Part shown: in pieces, positions 1-10,015 of the stretch
How positions within the stretch are numbered: position 1 is the first letter of the stretch
Layout of the letters: the number at the start of each line of letters is the position of its first letter
Assembly (NCBI GenBank): GCA_035624355.1
Contig: DASPRQ010000090.1
Span: 1-12,108, forward strand
DNA length: 12,108 nucleotides
Direction: 5' to 3'
Source of the DNA: Usitatibacter sp035624355
GTDB lineage: Bacteria; Pseudomonadota; Gammaproteobacteria; Burkholderiales; Usitatibacteraceae
Position numbers and translations under genes: made by a program
The notes under the pieces: generated by a model
What the model was told of the DNA's origin: nothing
The model's database searches: none
The model's input: only the letters and a program-made list of their open reading frames with translations

Positions 1-1277
1 ACGACGAGGAAGAGCTGCGGGATCGTGAGCCCGGCGCGCAGCAGCGCCACCGCCATGAGGGAGGCCACGATCATGAAGAACGCGTTGAGGATGTTGTTCG
101 CCGCGATGATGCGCGCGCGGTGGGAAGGCTCGGCGCGGCTCTGGATCAGCGCGTAGAGCGGCACCGAGTAGAAGCCGCCGAAGAGCGCGAGGAGGAAAAG
201 GTCCGCGATGATGCGCCAGTGCGCGGGCTCGCGGACGAACTGCGACACGGGCGCTTCGCCCGCTCCGTGTCCCGCGCTCGCGAGCCACAGGTCCACGGCG
301 AACACCGTCATGCCGATCGAGCCGAACGGCACGAGCCCGATCTCGACCATGCGCCCGGAAAGCCGCTCGCACGCGAGCGATCCCAGGCCGATGCCGAGCG
401 AGAAGACGGTGAGCAGCAGCGTCACCACGTTCTCGTCGCCGCCCAGCACCTGGCGCGCGAAGGGCGCGAAGGAGGTGAGCAGGATCGAGCCGAAGAACCA
501 CAGCCACGAGATCCCGAGGATCGAGTTGAACACGGCCTGGCGCCGCGCGGCGATGCCGAGGTTGCGCCACGTCTCGGTGAAGGGATTCCAGTTGATGCGC
601 AGCTCCGGGTCCGGAGCGGGCGAGCGCGGGATGAAGTGCGCGACCGTGCGCCCGGCGACCGCGACCGACACGCACGCCACGGCCACGGGCAAGGCGCTCG
701 CGTCCGAGGCCTTGGCGAGGATGCCGCCCGCGATGGTGCCGAGCAGGATCGCGACGAAGGTGCCCATCTCGACCATGCCGTTCCCGCCCGTGAGCTCGTC
801 TTCACCCAGGTGCTGCGGGAGGTACGCGTACTTCGCCGGGCCGAAGAGCGTCGAGTGCAGGCCCATCAGCAGCACGCACGTGTAGAGCGCCGCCGCCACG
901 TGCAGCAGGAACCCCGCGGCCGCGAGCGTCATGATCCCGATCTCGAGGTTCTTCACGAAGCGCATGAGGCGCGACTTGTCGAACTTGTCGGAGAGCTGGC
1001 CCGAGGTCGCGGAGAAGAGCAGGTACGGCACGATGAAGAGCGCCCCGATCACGAAGCCCGCGGTCGAGGGGTTCACGCCGCCCCACTCCGCCGCGTGGTA
1101 GCTCGCGAGCAGCGTGAAGGAGAACTTGAAGAGGTTGTCGTTCGCCGCGCCCAGGAACTGCGTCCAGAAGAAGGGCGCGAAGCGCCGCTCGCCGAGGAGC
1201 CGGAACTGGCTGCGGTCGCGCGCGCGGGGGGGCGGCGCCGCGGCCTCGGCCTCGCGCCGGGCGGCCGGCGCGCTCAC
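1..1277 (-). CDS. MFS transporter of the LplT/Aas type (3' end beyond window)
   Basis: Inner-membrane major facilitator protein, partial: 425 codons are visible and the reading frame is still open at base 1. The start chosen is GTG at 1277-1275, overlapping the stop of the upstream regulator (GTGA) and preceded by GGAG with a 6-nt spacer. After a 25-residue Ala/Pro/Arg-rich tail come many hydrophobic segments, the family N-terminal signature WTQFLGAANDNLFK (about 38-51), the cytoplasmic loop motif GQLSDKFDKSRL (93-104) and HSTLFGPAKYAYLPQ (141-155). These features match lysophospholipid transporter LplT and the MFS half of Aas-like fusion proteins. The last visible residues look like the penultimate membrane helix, so either a stop or a fused acyltransferase/AMP-ligase part may follow outside the window. 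Substrate is therefore uncertain: lysophospholipid flipping is the family-based guess, and regulation by an ArsR-type protein is not typical of lplT. A run of seven C lies at codons 16-18. Confidence 0.85.
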   Translation of the reverse strand, partial: MSAPAARREAEAAAPPPRARDRSQFRLLGERRFAPFFWTQFLGAANDNLFKFSFTLLASYHAAEWGGVNPSTAGFVIGALFIVPYLLFSATSGQLSDKFDKSRLMRFVKNLEIGIMTLAAAGFLLHVAAALYTCVLLMGLHSTLFGPAKYAYLPQHLGEDELTGGNGMVEMGTFVAILLGTIAGGILAKASDASALPVAVACVSVAVAGRTVAHFIPRSPAPDPELRINWNPFTETWRNLGIAARRQAVFNSILGISWLWFFGSILLTSFAPFARQVLGGDENVVTLLLTVFSLGIGLGSLACERLSGRMVEIGLVPFGSIGMTVFAVDLWLASAGHGAGEAPVSQFVREPAHWRIIADLFLLALFGGFYSVPLYALIQSRAEPSHRARIIAANNILNAFFMIVASLMAVALLRAGLTIPQLFLV

Positions 1278-1585
1278 GCCTTGCTCCGGATGTAATCGAG
1301 CACGGACTGGAGGGACTCCTCGAGGAAGCGCTTGTCGATCCAGTAGTACACCTCCTTGCCCTCCTTGCGCGAATCCAGCACGCCCGCCTCCTTGAGCAGC
1401 TTGAGATGGTGCGACACCGCCGAGCGCGACAGCGTCGAGACCCCCGCGATCTGGCCGACGTTCAGGCGCTCGCCCCGCTCGAAGGTGAGCAGGATCCGCT
1501 GCCGGTGCTCGTCGCCCAGCGCCGTGAACGCCCGGGAGATGGTGCGCCATTCCCGGGGGATCGCGCGGAGGTAGTTCCGGTTCAT
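1274..1585 (-). CDS. ArsR-family winged-helix transcriptional regulator
   Basis: DNA-binding repressor-type protein of 103 residues from the preferred ATG at 1585. The frame is open to an ATG at 1663, but that start would leave only 24 nt to the divergent maeB gene and adds 26 residues unlike the family. Residues 17-35 (SRAFTALGDEHRQRILLTF) are the usual first helices. The helix-turn-helix is about 42-70, with recognition helix SRSAVSHHLKLLKEAGVL, and the wing is about 71-84 (KEGKEVYYWID). The protein has no cysteine at all, so the thiol-based arsenic, cadmium or zinc sites of classical ArsR/SmtB proteins are absent; the ligand is unknown. It overlaps the MFS gene downstream by 4 nt, so the two are co-translated and the regulator probably controls this operon, perhaps with maeB. 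Its Shine-Dalgarno sequence is weak (AAGA, 8 nt upstream). Confidence 0.88.
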   Translation of the reverse strand: MNRNYLRAIPREWRTISRAFTALGDEHRQRILLTFERGERLNVGQIAGVSTLSRSAVSHHLKLLKEAGVLDSRKEGKEVYYWIDKRFLEESLQSVLDYIRSKA

Positions 1586-1687
1586 GTCGACATTCTTGGT
1601 TATATCGTCACGTTCCGTCAAGGGGGCCCGGCCGTGATACACTGTAATGCGTTGAAAATCCATTTCCGCTCAACCAGTTAGCGACGA
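1586..1687. promoter_or_regulatory. Divergent control region between arsR-like gene and maeB
   Basis: These 102 bp separate two divergent starts and must hold both promoters. The region is clearly more AT-rich than the flanking genes. Toward maeB, TACACT (1638-1643) or the overlapping TGTAAT (1643-1648) could serve as a -10, but no good -35 is visible. An odd palindrome TACA-C-TGTA (1638-1646) lies across these elements and could be an operator. Toward the regulator, TATAAC and TTGACG occur on the minus strand but only 11 bp apart, too close to form one sigma-70 promoter. They sit in a TGACG direct repeat with 10-bp period. maeB itself lacks a clear Shine-Dalgarno sequence. Assignments here are tentative. 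Confidence 0.45.
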
Positions 1688-3967
<2,280 letters not shown>

Positions 3968-3981
3968 AGGAGGCCGCCCCG

Positions 3982-4347
3982 ATGGCCGACCGCTTCCATC
4001 ACCTGTTCATCGCCCCGAAGGACTTCGAGGCCTCGCTCGCGTTCTACCGCGACGTGCTGGGCTGGACCGTGACGCGCACGTGGGGCGGGAACGGCTCCGG
4101 GCACGGCGCCCTGCTCTCGGGCGGCGGCATCGAGCTGGTGCTCGCGACTCCCAGCACCGGCGGGCGGCACGCCCCCACCGTGCACCTCGACATCCACGAC
4201 ATCGACGCGCGCTTCCGGGAGCTGCCGAAGGGCAAGCACGTGGTCACGAAGCCCGAGGCGACGCCCTGGGGCACGCGCTGGTTCGTGGTGCGCGATCCCG
4301 ACGGCAACCTCATCGCCTTCGAGGAGGTGCGTCCGCGTGGCGGCTAG
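3982..4347 (+). CDS. VOC-fold (glyoxalase/bleomycin-resistance-like) protein
   Basis: Small cytoplasmic protein of 121 residues with the vicinal-oxygen-chelate fold: two beta-alpha-beta-beta-beta modules. Visible landmarks are HHLFIAPKDFEASLAFYRDVLGW (N-terminal module, read in two parts: His6/7 and the FYRDVLGW helix end), GGIELVLATP (Glu51), TVHLDI (His68) and the C-terminal signature FVVRDPDGNLIAFEE (Glu114/115). These histidines and glutamates are candidate metal ligands, but the pattern does not identify a substrate; members range from glyoxalases to dioxygenases and drug-binding proteins. A near-perfect Shine-Dalgarno sequence AAGGAGG (3967-3973), overlapping the maeB stop codon, precedes the ATG. 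The 3' end overlaps the ldcA start by 11 nt, so it lies in the middle of a probable three-gene operon. Confidence 0.88.
   Translation: MADRFHHLFIAPKDFEASLAFYRDVLGWTVTRTWGGNGSGHGALLSGGGIELVLATPSTGGRHAPTVHLDIHDIDARFRELPKGKHVVTKPEATPWGTRWFVVRDPDGNLIAFEEVRPRGG
4321..4327 (+). promoter_or_regulatory. Ribosome binding site supporting the GTG start of ldcA
   Basis: GAGGAGG inside the last codons of the VOC gene lies 9 nt before GTG 4337. It favours this GTG over later GTG codons and implies translational coupling of the two overlapping genes. Confidence 0.6.
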
Positions 4348-5302
4348 CCTCGAGGGGCGCGCGGCTCCGGCCGTTTCGCGCGAGCGCGTGCTGCGGCTGC
4401 CGCGCGCGGTGCCCGAACCCGCCACCATCGGCGTTTGCGCGCTCTCGGGGCGCGTCGACGAGAGCTCGCTCGCCGCGGGCACCGCGTACCTGGGCGAGCT
4501 CGGCCACCGCGTCGTGGTCCCCGAGGAGACGCTGCACGCCTGGCGCTACTTCGCCGGCAACGACGAGGAGCGGCTGCGCGGCTTCCACACCCTGCTGGAC
4601 GATCCCTCGATCGACCTCGTGATCGCGGCCCGCGGCGGCTACGGGCTCTCGCGGGTGCTGCACCGCATCGACTGGGCGCGGGTCGCGGCGAGCGGCAAGG
4701 CGTTCGTGGGCTTCAGCGACTTCACCGCGTTCAACATGGCCGCCTACGCGTGCTCGAACCTGCTCACGTTCCACGGCCCGATGCTCGCCGTCGATTTCGG
4801 CCGGCGCGAGCTCGACACCTTCACCGAGCAGCATTTCTGGATGGCGCTCTCACGCCCCTCGCACCGCGTCGACGAGGTCGCGTGCGAGCACGGCTACGAC
4901 CCGAGGCGCATCGACGGGACGCTCTGGGGCGGCAACCTCTCGCTCCTCGCACACCTCGTCGGCACCCCCTACTTCCCGGCGATCGACGGAGGCATCCTCT
5001 ACGTCGAGGAGTTCGCCGAGGAGCCGTACGCGGTGGAGCGCCTGTTCCTCCAGCTCTACCACGCCGGCGTGCTCGGCCGGCAGCGCGCGCTCGTCCTCGG
5101 CGACTTCACCGATTGCGCGCCCACCAACCCGGTGCGCTATCCGTACTCGATGGAGGAGGTCCTGGAGACGCTGCGCCAGCTCCTGCCCTTCCCCGTCCTC
5201 ACCGACCTTCCCTTCGGCCACGTGCCGCGCAAGGTGACGCTCCCCTTCGGCGCGCCGGGGACGCTCTCCGTCCACCCGCACGCCTACTCCCTGCGCTGGT
5301 AG
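4337..5302 (+). CDS. ldcA: Murein tetrapeptide LD-carboxypeptidase (peptidase family S66)
   Basis: Serine peptidase that removes the terminal D-alanine from murein tetrapeptides in the cytoplasm during peptidoglycan recycling. The 321 residues are of normal length. The catalytic triad of the family is visible: Ser127 in GFSDFTAF, Glu224 in ILYVEEFAEEPYAVER, and His295 in PFGHVPRKVTLPFG. Other family blocks are IAARGGYGLSRVL (96-108), LTFHGPM (143-149) and GTLWGGNLSLL (194-204). No signal peptide is seen, in keeping with cytoplasmic LdcA. The start is GTG with a good ribosome binding site; the first 28 residues precede the first beta strand (TIGVCALSG) and a later GTG (codon 18) cannot be excluded. 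The gene ends 3 nt from the stop codon of the convergent oxidoreductase gene, with no terminator between them. Confidence 0.94.
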   Translation: MAASLEGRAAPAVSRERVLRLPRAVPEPATIGVCALSGRVDESSLAAGTAYLGELGHRVVVPEETLHAWRYFAGNDEERLRGFHTLLDDPSIDLVIAARGGYGLSRVLHRIDWARVAASGKAFVGFSDFTAFNMAAYACSNLLTFHGPMLAVDFGRRELDTFTEQHFWMALSRPSHRVDEVACEHGYDPRRIDGTLWGGNLSLLAHLVGTPYFPAIDGGILYVEEFAEEPYAVERLFLQLYHAGVLGRQRALVLGDFTDCAPTNPVRYPYSMEEVLETLRQLLPFPVLTDLPFGHVPRKVTLPFGAPGTLSVHPHAYSLRW

Positions 5303-5305
5303 GAC

Positions 5306-8300
5306 TCAAGCGGCGGCGCGAATGGGGATGCGGGGTGTGGCGGCGGGGTGTCGCCACGCGTCGAGGAGCTCCGCCTGCTTCGCGCGCGCGGCGGCGAGGT
5401 GGCGCGCCTTCACGGCGCCGAAGCCACGGATGTGCTCCGGAATGGAAGCGATCTCGACGGCGAGCTCGATCCGGTCCGCCTCGAGCCCCCGCAGCAGCTC
5501 CTCCACGACGGCCCGGTAGTCTTCCGCGAGGCGCCGCTCCGTGCGCCGCTCCGCGCTGTAGCCGAAGGGATCGAGCGCGGTTCCGCGCAGCCCCTTGAAG
5601 CGCGCGAGGAAGCGCATCGCACCCAGCATCCACGCGCCGTACATGCGCTTGCGCGGCTCGCCGGTGGCCGGGTCGGGCTTCGCCCAGAGCGGCGGCGCGA
5701 GGTGGAGCTTGAGCTCGTAGTCGCCCTCGAACTGCGCCTTCACGCGGTCGAGGAAGTCCGTCGCGGTGTAGAGCCGCGCGACCTCGTACTCGTCCTTGCA
5801 GGCCATGAGCTTGAAGAGGTAGCGCGCGACCGCCGCGGCGAGCGCCGTCGAGCCGGGGACCTTCGCCTGCTCGGCCGAGCGCACCTTCGCGACGAATTCC
5901 TCGTAGCGGCGGGCGTAGCGCTCGTCCTGGTAGCCGACGAGGAAAACGCGGCGCCGCGCGACGATCTCCTCGAGCGATTGCGAGAGGCGGTGGCTCTCGG
6001 GCCGATCCTCCGCCGGCGCCGCGGCGCGCTCGACGGAAGCGAGGTCCACGGCCGCCCGACGTCCCCAGGCGAACGCCGCCCGGTTCGCCTCGACGGCGGT
6101 GCCGTTGAGCGCGATCGCCTCGAGGATCGCGGCCTCGCCGATGGGCACGAGGCCCTTCTGCCAGGCGTAGCCCACCATGAAAAGGTTGGTCGCGATGGAA
6201 TCGCCGAGGAGCGCGGTGGCGAGCTCGGTCGCGTCCACGAAGTCCACGCCCCCTTCCCCGCACGCGTCGCGGATGGCATCCGCCAGCCCGTGGGCCGGCA
6301 CCTCGAAATCCGGGTGGCGCGGGAAGTCGCCCGTGGGCGCCATGTCGGCGTTGATCACCGCGCGCGTCGCGCCCGACTGCATCTTCGCGATCGCCTCGTC
6401 GGAGGCCGCGACGATCATGTCGCAGCCGAGCACCACGCGCGCCTCGCCCGCCGCGATGCGCACGGCGTGGATCTCCTCGGGCCGGCGCGCGATGCGGATG
6501 TGCGAATAGACCGAGCCGCCCTTCTGCGCGAGCCCCGTCATGTCGAGCACCGCGACCCCCTTGCCCTCGATGTGCGCGGCCATGCCGAGGAGCGCGCCGA
6601 TGGTGACCACACCCGTGCCGCCCACGCCCGTGACGAGGATGCCGTAGGGGCTGTCGAGATCGGGCAGCGTGGGCTGCGGAAGGCTCGCGGCGCCGGCGTC
6701 GCCCGCGGCGGGCTTCCTCTTGCGCAGCCGCCCGCCTTCCACGGTGACGAAGCTCGGGCAGAAGCCCTTCAGGCACGAGTAGTCCTTGTTGCACGTGCTC
6801 TGGTCGATCGCGCGCTTGCGGCCGAACTCGGTCTCCACGGGCACCACAGACAGGCAGTTGGATTTCACGCTGCAATCGCCGCAGCCCTCGCACACCAGGT
6901 CGTTGATGACGACGCGCTTCTGCGGATCGGGGAAGGTGCCGCGCTTGCGCCGGCGCCGCTTCTCGGCCGCGCACGTCTGGTCGTACACGAGCGCGGACAC
7001 GCCCGGCGTGTCGCGGAGCTCCCGCTGCACCGCGTCGAGGTCGTCGCGGTGGTGGACCGTCACTCCCGGGGCGAAATCCGCGCCGCCGCCGTACTTCTCG
7101 GGCTCGTCGGTCACGACCGCGATCTTCTTCACGCCCTCGGAGGCGACCTGGCGCGTGACCATCGGCACGGTGAGCGGGCCGTCCACGGGCTGCCCGCCGG
7201 TCATCGCGACCGCGTCGTTGTAGAGGATCTTGTAGGTGAGGTTCACGTTCGCGCCCACCGCCGCGCGGATCGACAGCAGCCCCGAGTGGTAGTAGGTGCC
7301 GTCGCCGATGTTGGCGAACATGTGCTTCGTCTCGGTGAACGGCTGGATGCCGATCCACGGCGCGCCCTCGCCGCCCATCTGGGTGAAGGTCATGGTCTGG
7401 TCGGGACGGATCCAGATCGCCATGTAGTGGCAGCCGATGCCCGCGAGCGCCTGGGACCCCTCGGGCACGCGGGTCGAGGTGTTGTGCGGGCAGCCCGAGC
7501 AGAAGTACGGGATGCGCGCCACCTTCGCGCGCGGGCGGGCGAGCGCCGCCTCCTTCGCCTCGAGGAACTTGAGCCGCGCTTCCACGATCTTCGAGGTGTA
7601 GAACTTGCCGATGCGCCGGGCGATGACGCGCGCGATCATCGCGGGCGTGAGCTCCCCCGCGGCGGGCAGCAGCCACTCGCTGCGGTGCACCTCCCACTCG
7701 CCGTGCTCGTCGTACTTGCCGATCACGCGCGGGCGCTCGCCGTCGGGCCGGTTGTAGAGCTGCTCCTTCATCTGGTACTCGATGAGCTGGCGCTTCTCCT
7801 CGACCACCAGCACCTCGTCCAGCCCCTTGGCGAACTCGCGGATGCCGTTGGGCTCCAGCGGCCAGGGCATGCCGACCTTGCACAGGCGGATGCCGACCTC
7901 GGCGGCGTGTCTTTCGTCGATGCCCAGGTCCTCGAGCGCCTGCAGCACGTCGAGGTAGCTCTTGCCCGAGGCGATGATGCCCAGGCGCGGGTTGGGCGAG
8001 TCGATCGTCACGCGGTTCAGGCGATTCACGCGCGCGTAGGCGAGCGCCGCGTAGATCTTGTCGTGCTGGAGCCGCAGCTCCTGCTCCATCGGCGCGTCGG
8101 GCCAGCGGATGCTCACGCCCGAGGCCGGCAGCTCGAAATCCTCCGGCAGCACGATGCGCGGCTGCGAGAAATCGACCGCGATCGAGGCCGACGAATCCAC
8201 GGTCTCCGAGACGGTCTTGAAGGCGACGTAGCAGCCCGAGTAGCGCGACATCGCGAAGCCGTGCAGGCCCAGCTCGAAGATCTCCTGCACGCCCGTCGGG

Positions 8301-8815
8301 TAGAGCACCGGGATCATCGCCGCGTCGAAGGCGTGCTCGCTCTGGTGCGGGAGCGTGGAGGACTTGCAGGCGTGGTCGTCGCCGGCGATGAGGAGCACGC
8401 CCCCGTGCTTCGAGGTGCCCGCGGCGTTCGCGTGCTTGAAGACGTCTCCGCAGCGGTCCACGCCCGGGCCCTTGCCGTACCACATGGCGAAGACGCCGTC
8501 GTACTTCGCGCCCTTGAAGAGGCCGACCTGCTGCGACCCCCACACGGCGGTCGCGGCGAGCTCCTCGTTCACGCCCGGGGTGAAGTGGATGTGGTGCTCG
8601 CGGAGGTGCTCCTTCGCCTTCCACAGCGCCTGGTCGAAGCCGCCGAGCGGGGAGCCGCGATAGCCCGAGATGAACCCGGCGGTGTCGAGCCCCGCGGCCG
8701 CGTCGCGTTCGCGCTGGATCATCGCGAGGCGCACGAGCGCCTGGGTGCCGGTGAGGAAGATGCGGCCGGAGGCGAGGGCGTACTTGTCCTCCAGCGAGAC
8801 GGGCGATGCGGACAT
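5306..8815 (-). CDS. Indolepyruvate ferredoxin oxidoreductase family protein (single-chain fusion)
   Basis: Thiamine-diphosphate and Fe-S enzyme that in this family oxidatively decarboxylates aryl-pyruvates from aromatic amino acids to aryl-acyl-CoA, passing electrons to ferredoxin or another acceptor. The 1169 residues match the proteobacterial fused form. Order seen: N-terminal pyrimidine-binding domain (GYRGSPLGGFD at 51-61, NEELAATAVWGSQQ); CSGCPHNTS (Cys439, Cys442); diphosphate-binding GDGTYYHSGLLSIRAA to NLTYKILYND (504-534); a cysteine cluster CEGCGDC-KSNC (642, 645, 648, 654) with C675, C681 and C686; gamma-type domain starting VTGVGGTGVVTIG (728-740) with GLAQKGGSVYSHIR; then a C-terminal extension from about 930 (the part I recall as DUF6537). 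ATG 8815 is preceded by GAGGAG with a 5-nt spacer. Substrate preference and electron acceptor cannot be read from sequence. It has its own promoter and leader. Confidence 0.95.
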   Translation of the reverse strand: MSASPVSLEDKYALASGRIFLTGTQALVRLAMIQRERDAAAGLDTAGFISGYRGSPLGGFDQALWKAKEHLREHHIHFTPGVNEELAATAVWGSQQVGLFKGAKYDGVFAMWYGKGPGVDRCGDVFKHANAAGTSKHGGVLLIAGDDHACKSSTLPHQSEHAFDAAMIPVLYPTGVQEIFELGLHGFAMSRYSGCYVAFKTVSETVDSSASIAVDFSQPRIVLPEDFELPASGVSIRWPDAPMEQELRLQHDKIYAALAYARVNRLNRVTIDSPNPRLGIIASGKSYLDVLQALEDLGIDERHAAEVGIRLCKVGMPWPLEPNGIREFAKGLDEVLVVEEKRQLIEYQMKEQLYNRPDGERPRVIGKYDEHGEWEVHRSEWLLPAAGELTPAMIARVIARRIGKFYTSKIVEARLKFLEAKEAALARPRAKVARIPYFCSGCPHNTSTRVPEGSQALAGIGCHYMAIWIRPDQTMTFTQMGGEGAPWIGIQPFTETKHMFANIGDGTYYHSGLLSIRAAVGANVNLTYKILYNDAVAMTGGQPVDGPLTVPMVTRQVASEGVKKIAVVTDEPEKYGGGADFAPGVTVHHRDDLDAVQRELRDTPGVSALVYDQTCAAEKRRRRKRGTFPDPQKRVVINDLVCEGCGDCSVKSNCLSVVPVETEFGRKRAIDQSTCNKDYSCLKGFCPSFVTVEGGRLRKRKPAAGDAGAASLPQPTLPDLDSPYGILVTGVGGTGVVTIGALLGMAAHIEGKGVAVLDMTGLAQKGGSVYSHIRIARRPEEIHAVRIAAGEARVVLGCDMIVAASDEAIAKMQSGATRAVINADMAPTGDFPRHPDFEVPAHGLADAIRDACGEGGVDFVDATELATALLGDSIATNLFMVGYAWQKGLVPIGEAAILEAIALNGTAVEANRAAFAWGRRAAVDLASVERAAAPAEDRPESHRLSQSLEEIVARRRVFLVGYQDERYARRYEEFVAKVRSAEQAKVPGSTALAAAVARYLFKLMACKDEYEVARLYTATDFLDRVKAQFEGDYELKLHLAPPLWAKPDPATGEPRKRMYGAWMLGAMRFLARFKGLRGTALDPFGYSAERRTERRLAEDYRAVVEELLRGLEADRIELAVEIASIPEHIRGFGAVKARHLAAARAKQAELLDAWRHPAATPRIPIRAAA

Positions 8816-8856
8816 GCGGTCTCCTCGGTTTCGGTGCTTTGTGGGCGCCTCGCGTT

Positions 8857-8886
8857 GCCGGCGGCGGGATCGTGTCCCGGGCCGGC
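8857..8886 (-). promoter_or_regulatory. Stem-loop in the 5' leader of the oxidoreductase gene
   Basis: Inverted repeat: outer arms GCCGGC at 8857-8862 and 8881-8886, inner arms CGGGA/TCCCG at 8865-8869 and 8875-8879, a 5-nt loop, and a small GG/G internal loop. It lies between the predicted transcription start and the ribosome binding site. No T-run follows in the minus direction, so it is not a canonical intrinsic terminator. It could protect the 3' end of the radical SAM transcript or influence expression of the oxidoreductase. Confidence 0.5.
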
Positions 8887-8897
8887 CTTCTGCGTCA

Positions 8898-8926
8898 ATT
8901 ATAGCGGCCCCCCGTTTCCCTCAGAA
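8898..8926 (-). promoter_or_regulatory. Predicted sigma-70 promoter of the oxidoreductase gene
   Basis: On the minus strand a perfect TATAAT (8903-8898) stands 17 bp after TTCTGA (8926-8921), which shares three of six bases with the -35 consensus. In this very GC-rich window a perfect -10 is notable. The -35 includes the stop codon of the radical SAM gene. The predicted start of transcription, near 8891, gives a leader of about 75 nt before the ATG at 8815. Confidence 0.6.
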
Positions 8927-10015
8927 GAGGCGCTGCTGGCCCGCGGGCGACGGAGGGCGGAAGAGGCTGCAGTCGAGGGCCTCGCCGGGGCGGTCGAGGC
9001 CGTAGCGGGCGAGCGCCTTGCGGAAGCGCTGCGCGAGGAGCTCCGCGAACGGGCCCGAGCCCACCATGCGCGAGCCGAACCGCGGGTCGTTCTCGCGCCC
9101 CTCGCGCATGTCCCGGATGCGCGAGAGCACGTGCTCGGCCTTCAGGGGAAAATGCTTCGCGAGCCACTCCTTGAAGAGCGGCCGCACCTCCCAGGGCAGG
9201 CGCAGGAGGACGTAGCCCGCGCCTGTTGCCCCGGCCTTCGCCGCGGCCTCCAGGATCGGCTCGAGCTCCGAATCGGTGAGGAAGGGAATCACGGGCGCGA
9301 CGTTCACGCTCACCGGGATGCCCGCCTGCGACAGGCGCTCGATCGCGAGCAGCCTCCGCGCCGGCGCGCTCGTGCGCGGCTCCATGCGCCGCGAGAGCTC
9401 GTTGTCGAGCGTGGTCACCGAGAGCGTCACCGCGACGAGATTCTTCTTCGCCATGGGCGCGAGCAGGTCCAGGTCCCGCTCGATGAGCGCCGACTTCGTG
9501 ATGAGCGACACGGGATGGTCCGTCTCGTGCGCCACCTCGAGGATCGAGCGCGTGATGCGCTGCCTGCGCTCGATCGGCTGGTAGGCGTCGGTGTTCACCG
9601 CGATCGCGAGCGGCGAGCACTCGTACCCGGGCTTCGAGATCTCCTCGCGCAGCTTTTCCGCGGCGTTCACCTTCGCGGTGAGGCGCGTCTCGAAGTCGAG
9701 GCCCGGCGAGAGGCCGAGGTAGGCGTGGGTGGGACGGGCGAAGCAATACGAGCACCCATTGCCGCATCCGCGATACGGGTTGATCGACTGCTCGAACCCC
9801 ACGTCCGGAGAATCGTGGCGCGAGATGATGCTCTTCGCGCGCTCGACGTGGATCACGGTCTTCAGGCGCAGCGGCTCGTCGTCGCCGGGATCCTGGAACC
9901 AGCCGTCGTCCTCGGGCTCGCGCGCCCAGACCTCGAAGCGGCCCTCGATGTTGGAAGGCGCTCCGCGCCCCTTGATCGGCTCGCCGTGCGTTCCCGCGGT
10001 GGTCTTGAGCGGCAT
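8921..10015 (-). CDS. PA0069-family radical SAM protein (SplB-like)
   Basis: Radical S-adenosylmethionine enzyme of 364 residues, normal for the family, probably cytoplasmic. The [4Fe-4S]-binding motif C-x3-C-x2-C is at Cys84, Cys88 and Cys91 (YRGCGNGCSYCFARPTH). Other blocks are the N-terminal KGRGAPSNIEGRFE (15-28), AVNTDAYQPIER (139-150), SLITKSALIERDLDLL (170-185), VTLSVTTLD (196-204), EPRTSAPARRLLAIERL (212-228) and APVIPFLTD (240-248). The family resembles spore photoproduct lyase, but the conserved lyase function has not been shown for it; the reaction is unknown to me. The ATG at 10015 is chosen because family homology starts there; the frame stays open far upstream, but that stretch runs antisense to the cyclase gene. 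No Shine-Dalgarno sequence is seen; TACACT lies 6 nt upstream of the ATG, so a nearly leaderless message is possible. Confidence 0.92.
   Translation of the reverse strand: MPLKTTAGTHGEPIKGRGAPSNIEGRFEVWAREPEDDGWFQDPGDDEPLRLKTVIHVERAKSIISRHDSPDVGFEQSINPYRGCGNGCSYCFARPTHAYLGLSPGLDFETRLTAKVNAAEKLREEISKPGYECSPLAIAVNTDAYQPIERRQRITRSILEVAHETDHPVSLITKSALIERDLDLLAPMAKKNLVAVTLSVTTLDNELSRRMEPRTSAPARRLLAIERLSQAGIPVSVNVAPVIPFLTDSELEPILEAAAKAGATGAGYVLLRLPWEVRPLFKEWLAKHFPLKAEHVLSRIRDMREGRENDPRFGSRMVGSGPFAELLAQRFRKALARYGLDRPGEALDCSLFRPPSPAGQQRLF

Noticed and set aside
1598..1622. Sigma-70 promoter TTGACG / TATAAC on the minus strand before the regulator
   Set aside because: Both hexamers are good but lie 11 bp apart, too close to act as one promoter.
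1586..1663. N-terminal extension of the ArsR-like regulator to the ATG at 1663
   Set aside because: It would leave 24 nt for two divergent promoters, and the added residues do not look like the family; ATG 1585 is preferred.
4080..5598. Other plus-strand frames across the VOC and ldcA genes
   Set aside because: Out-of-frame shadows of the recognised genes with Arg/Ala/Pro-rich sequence.
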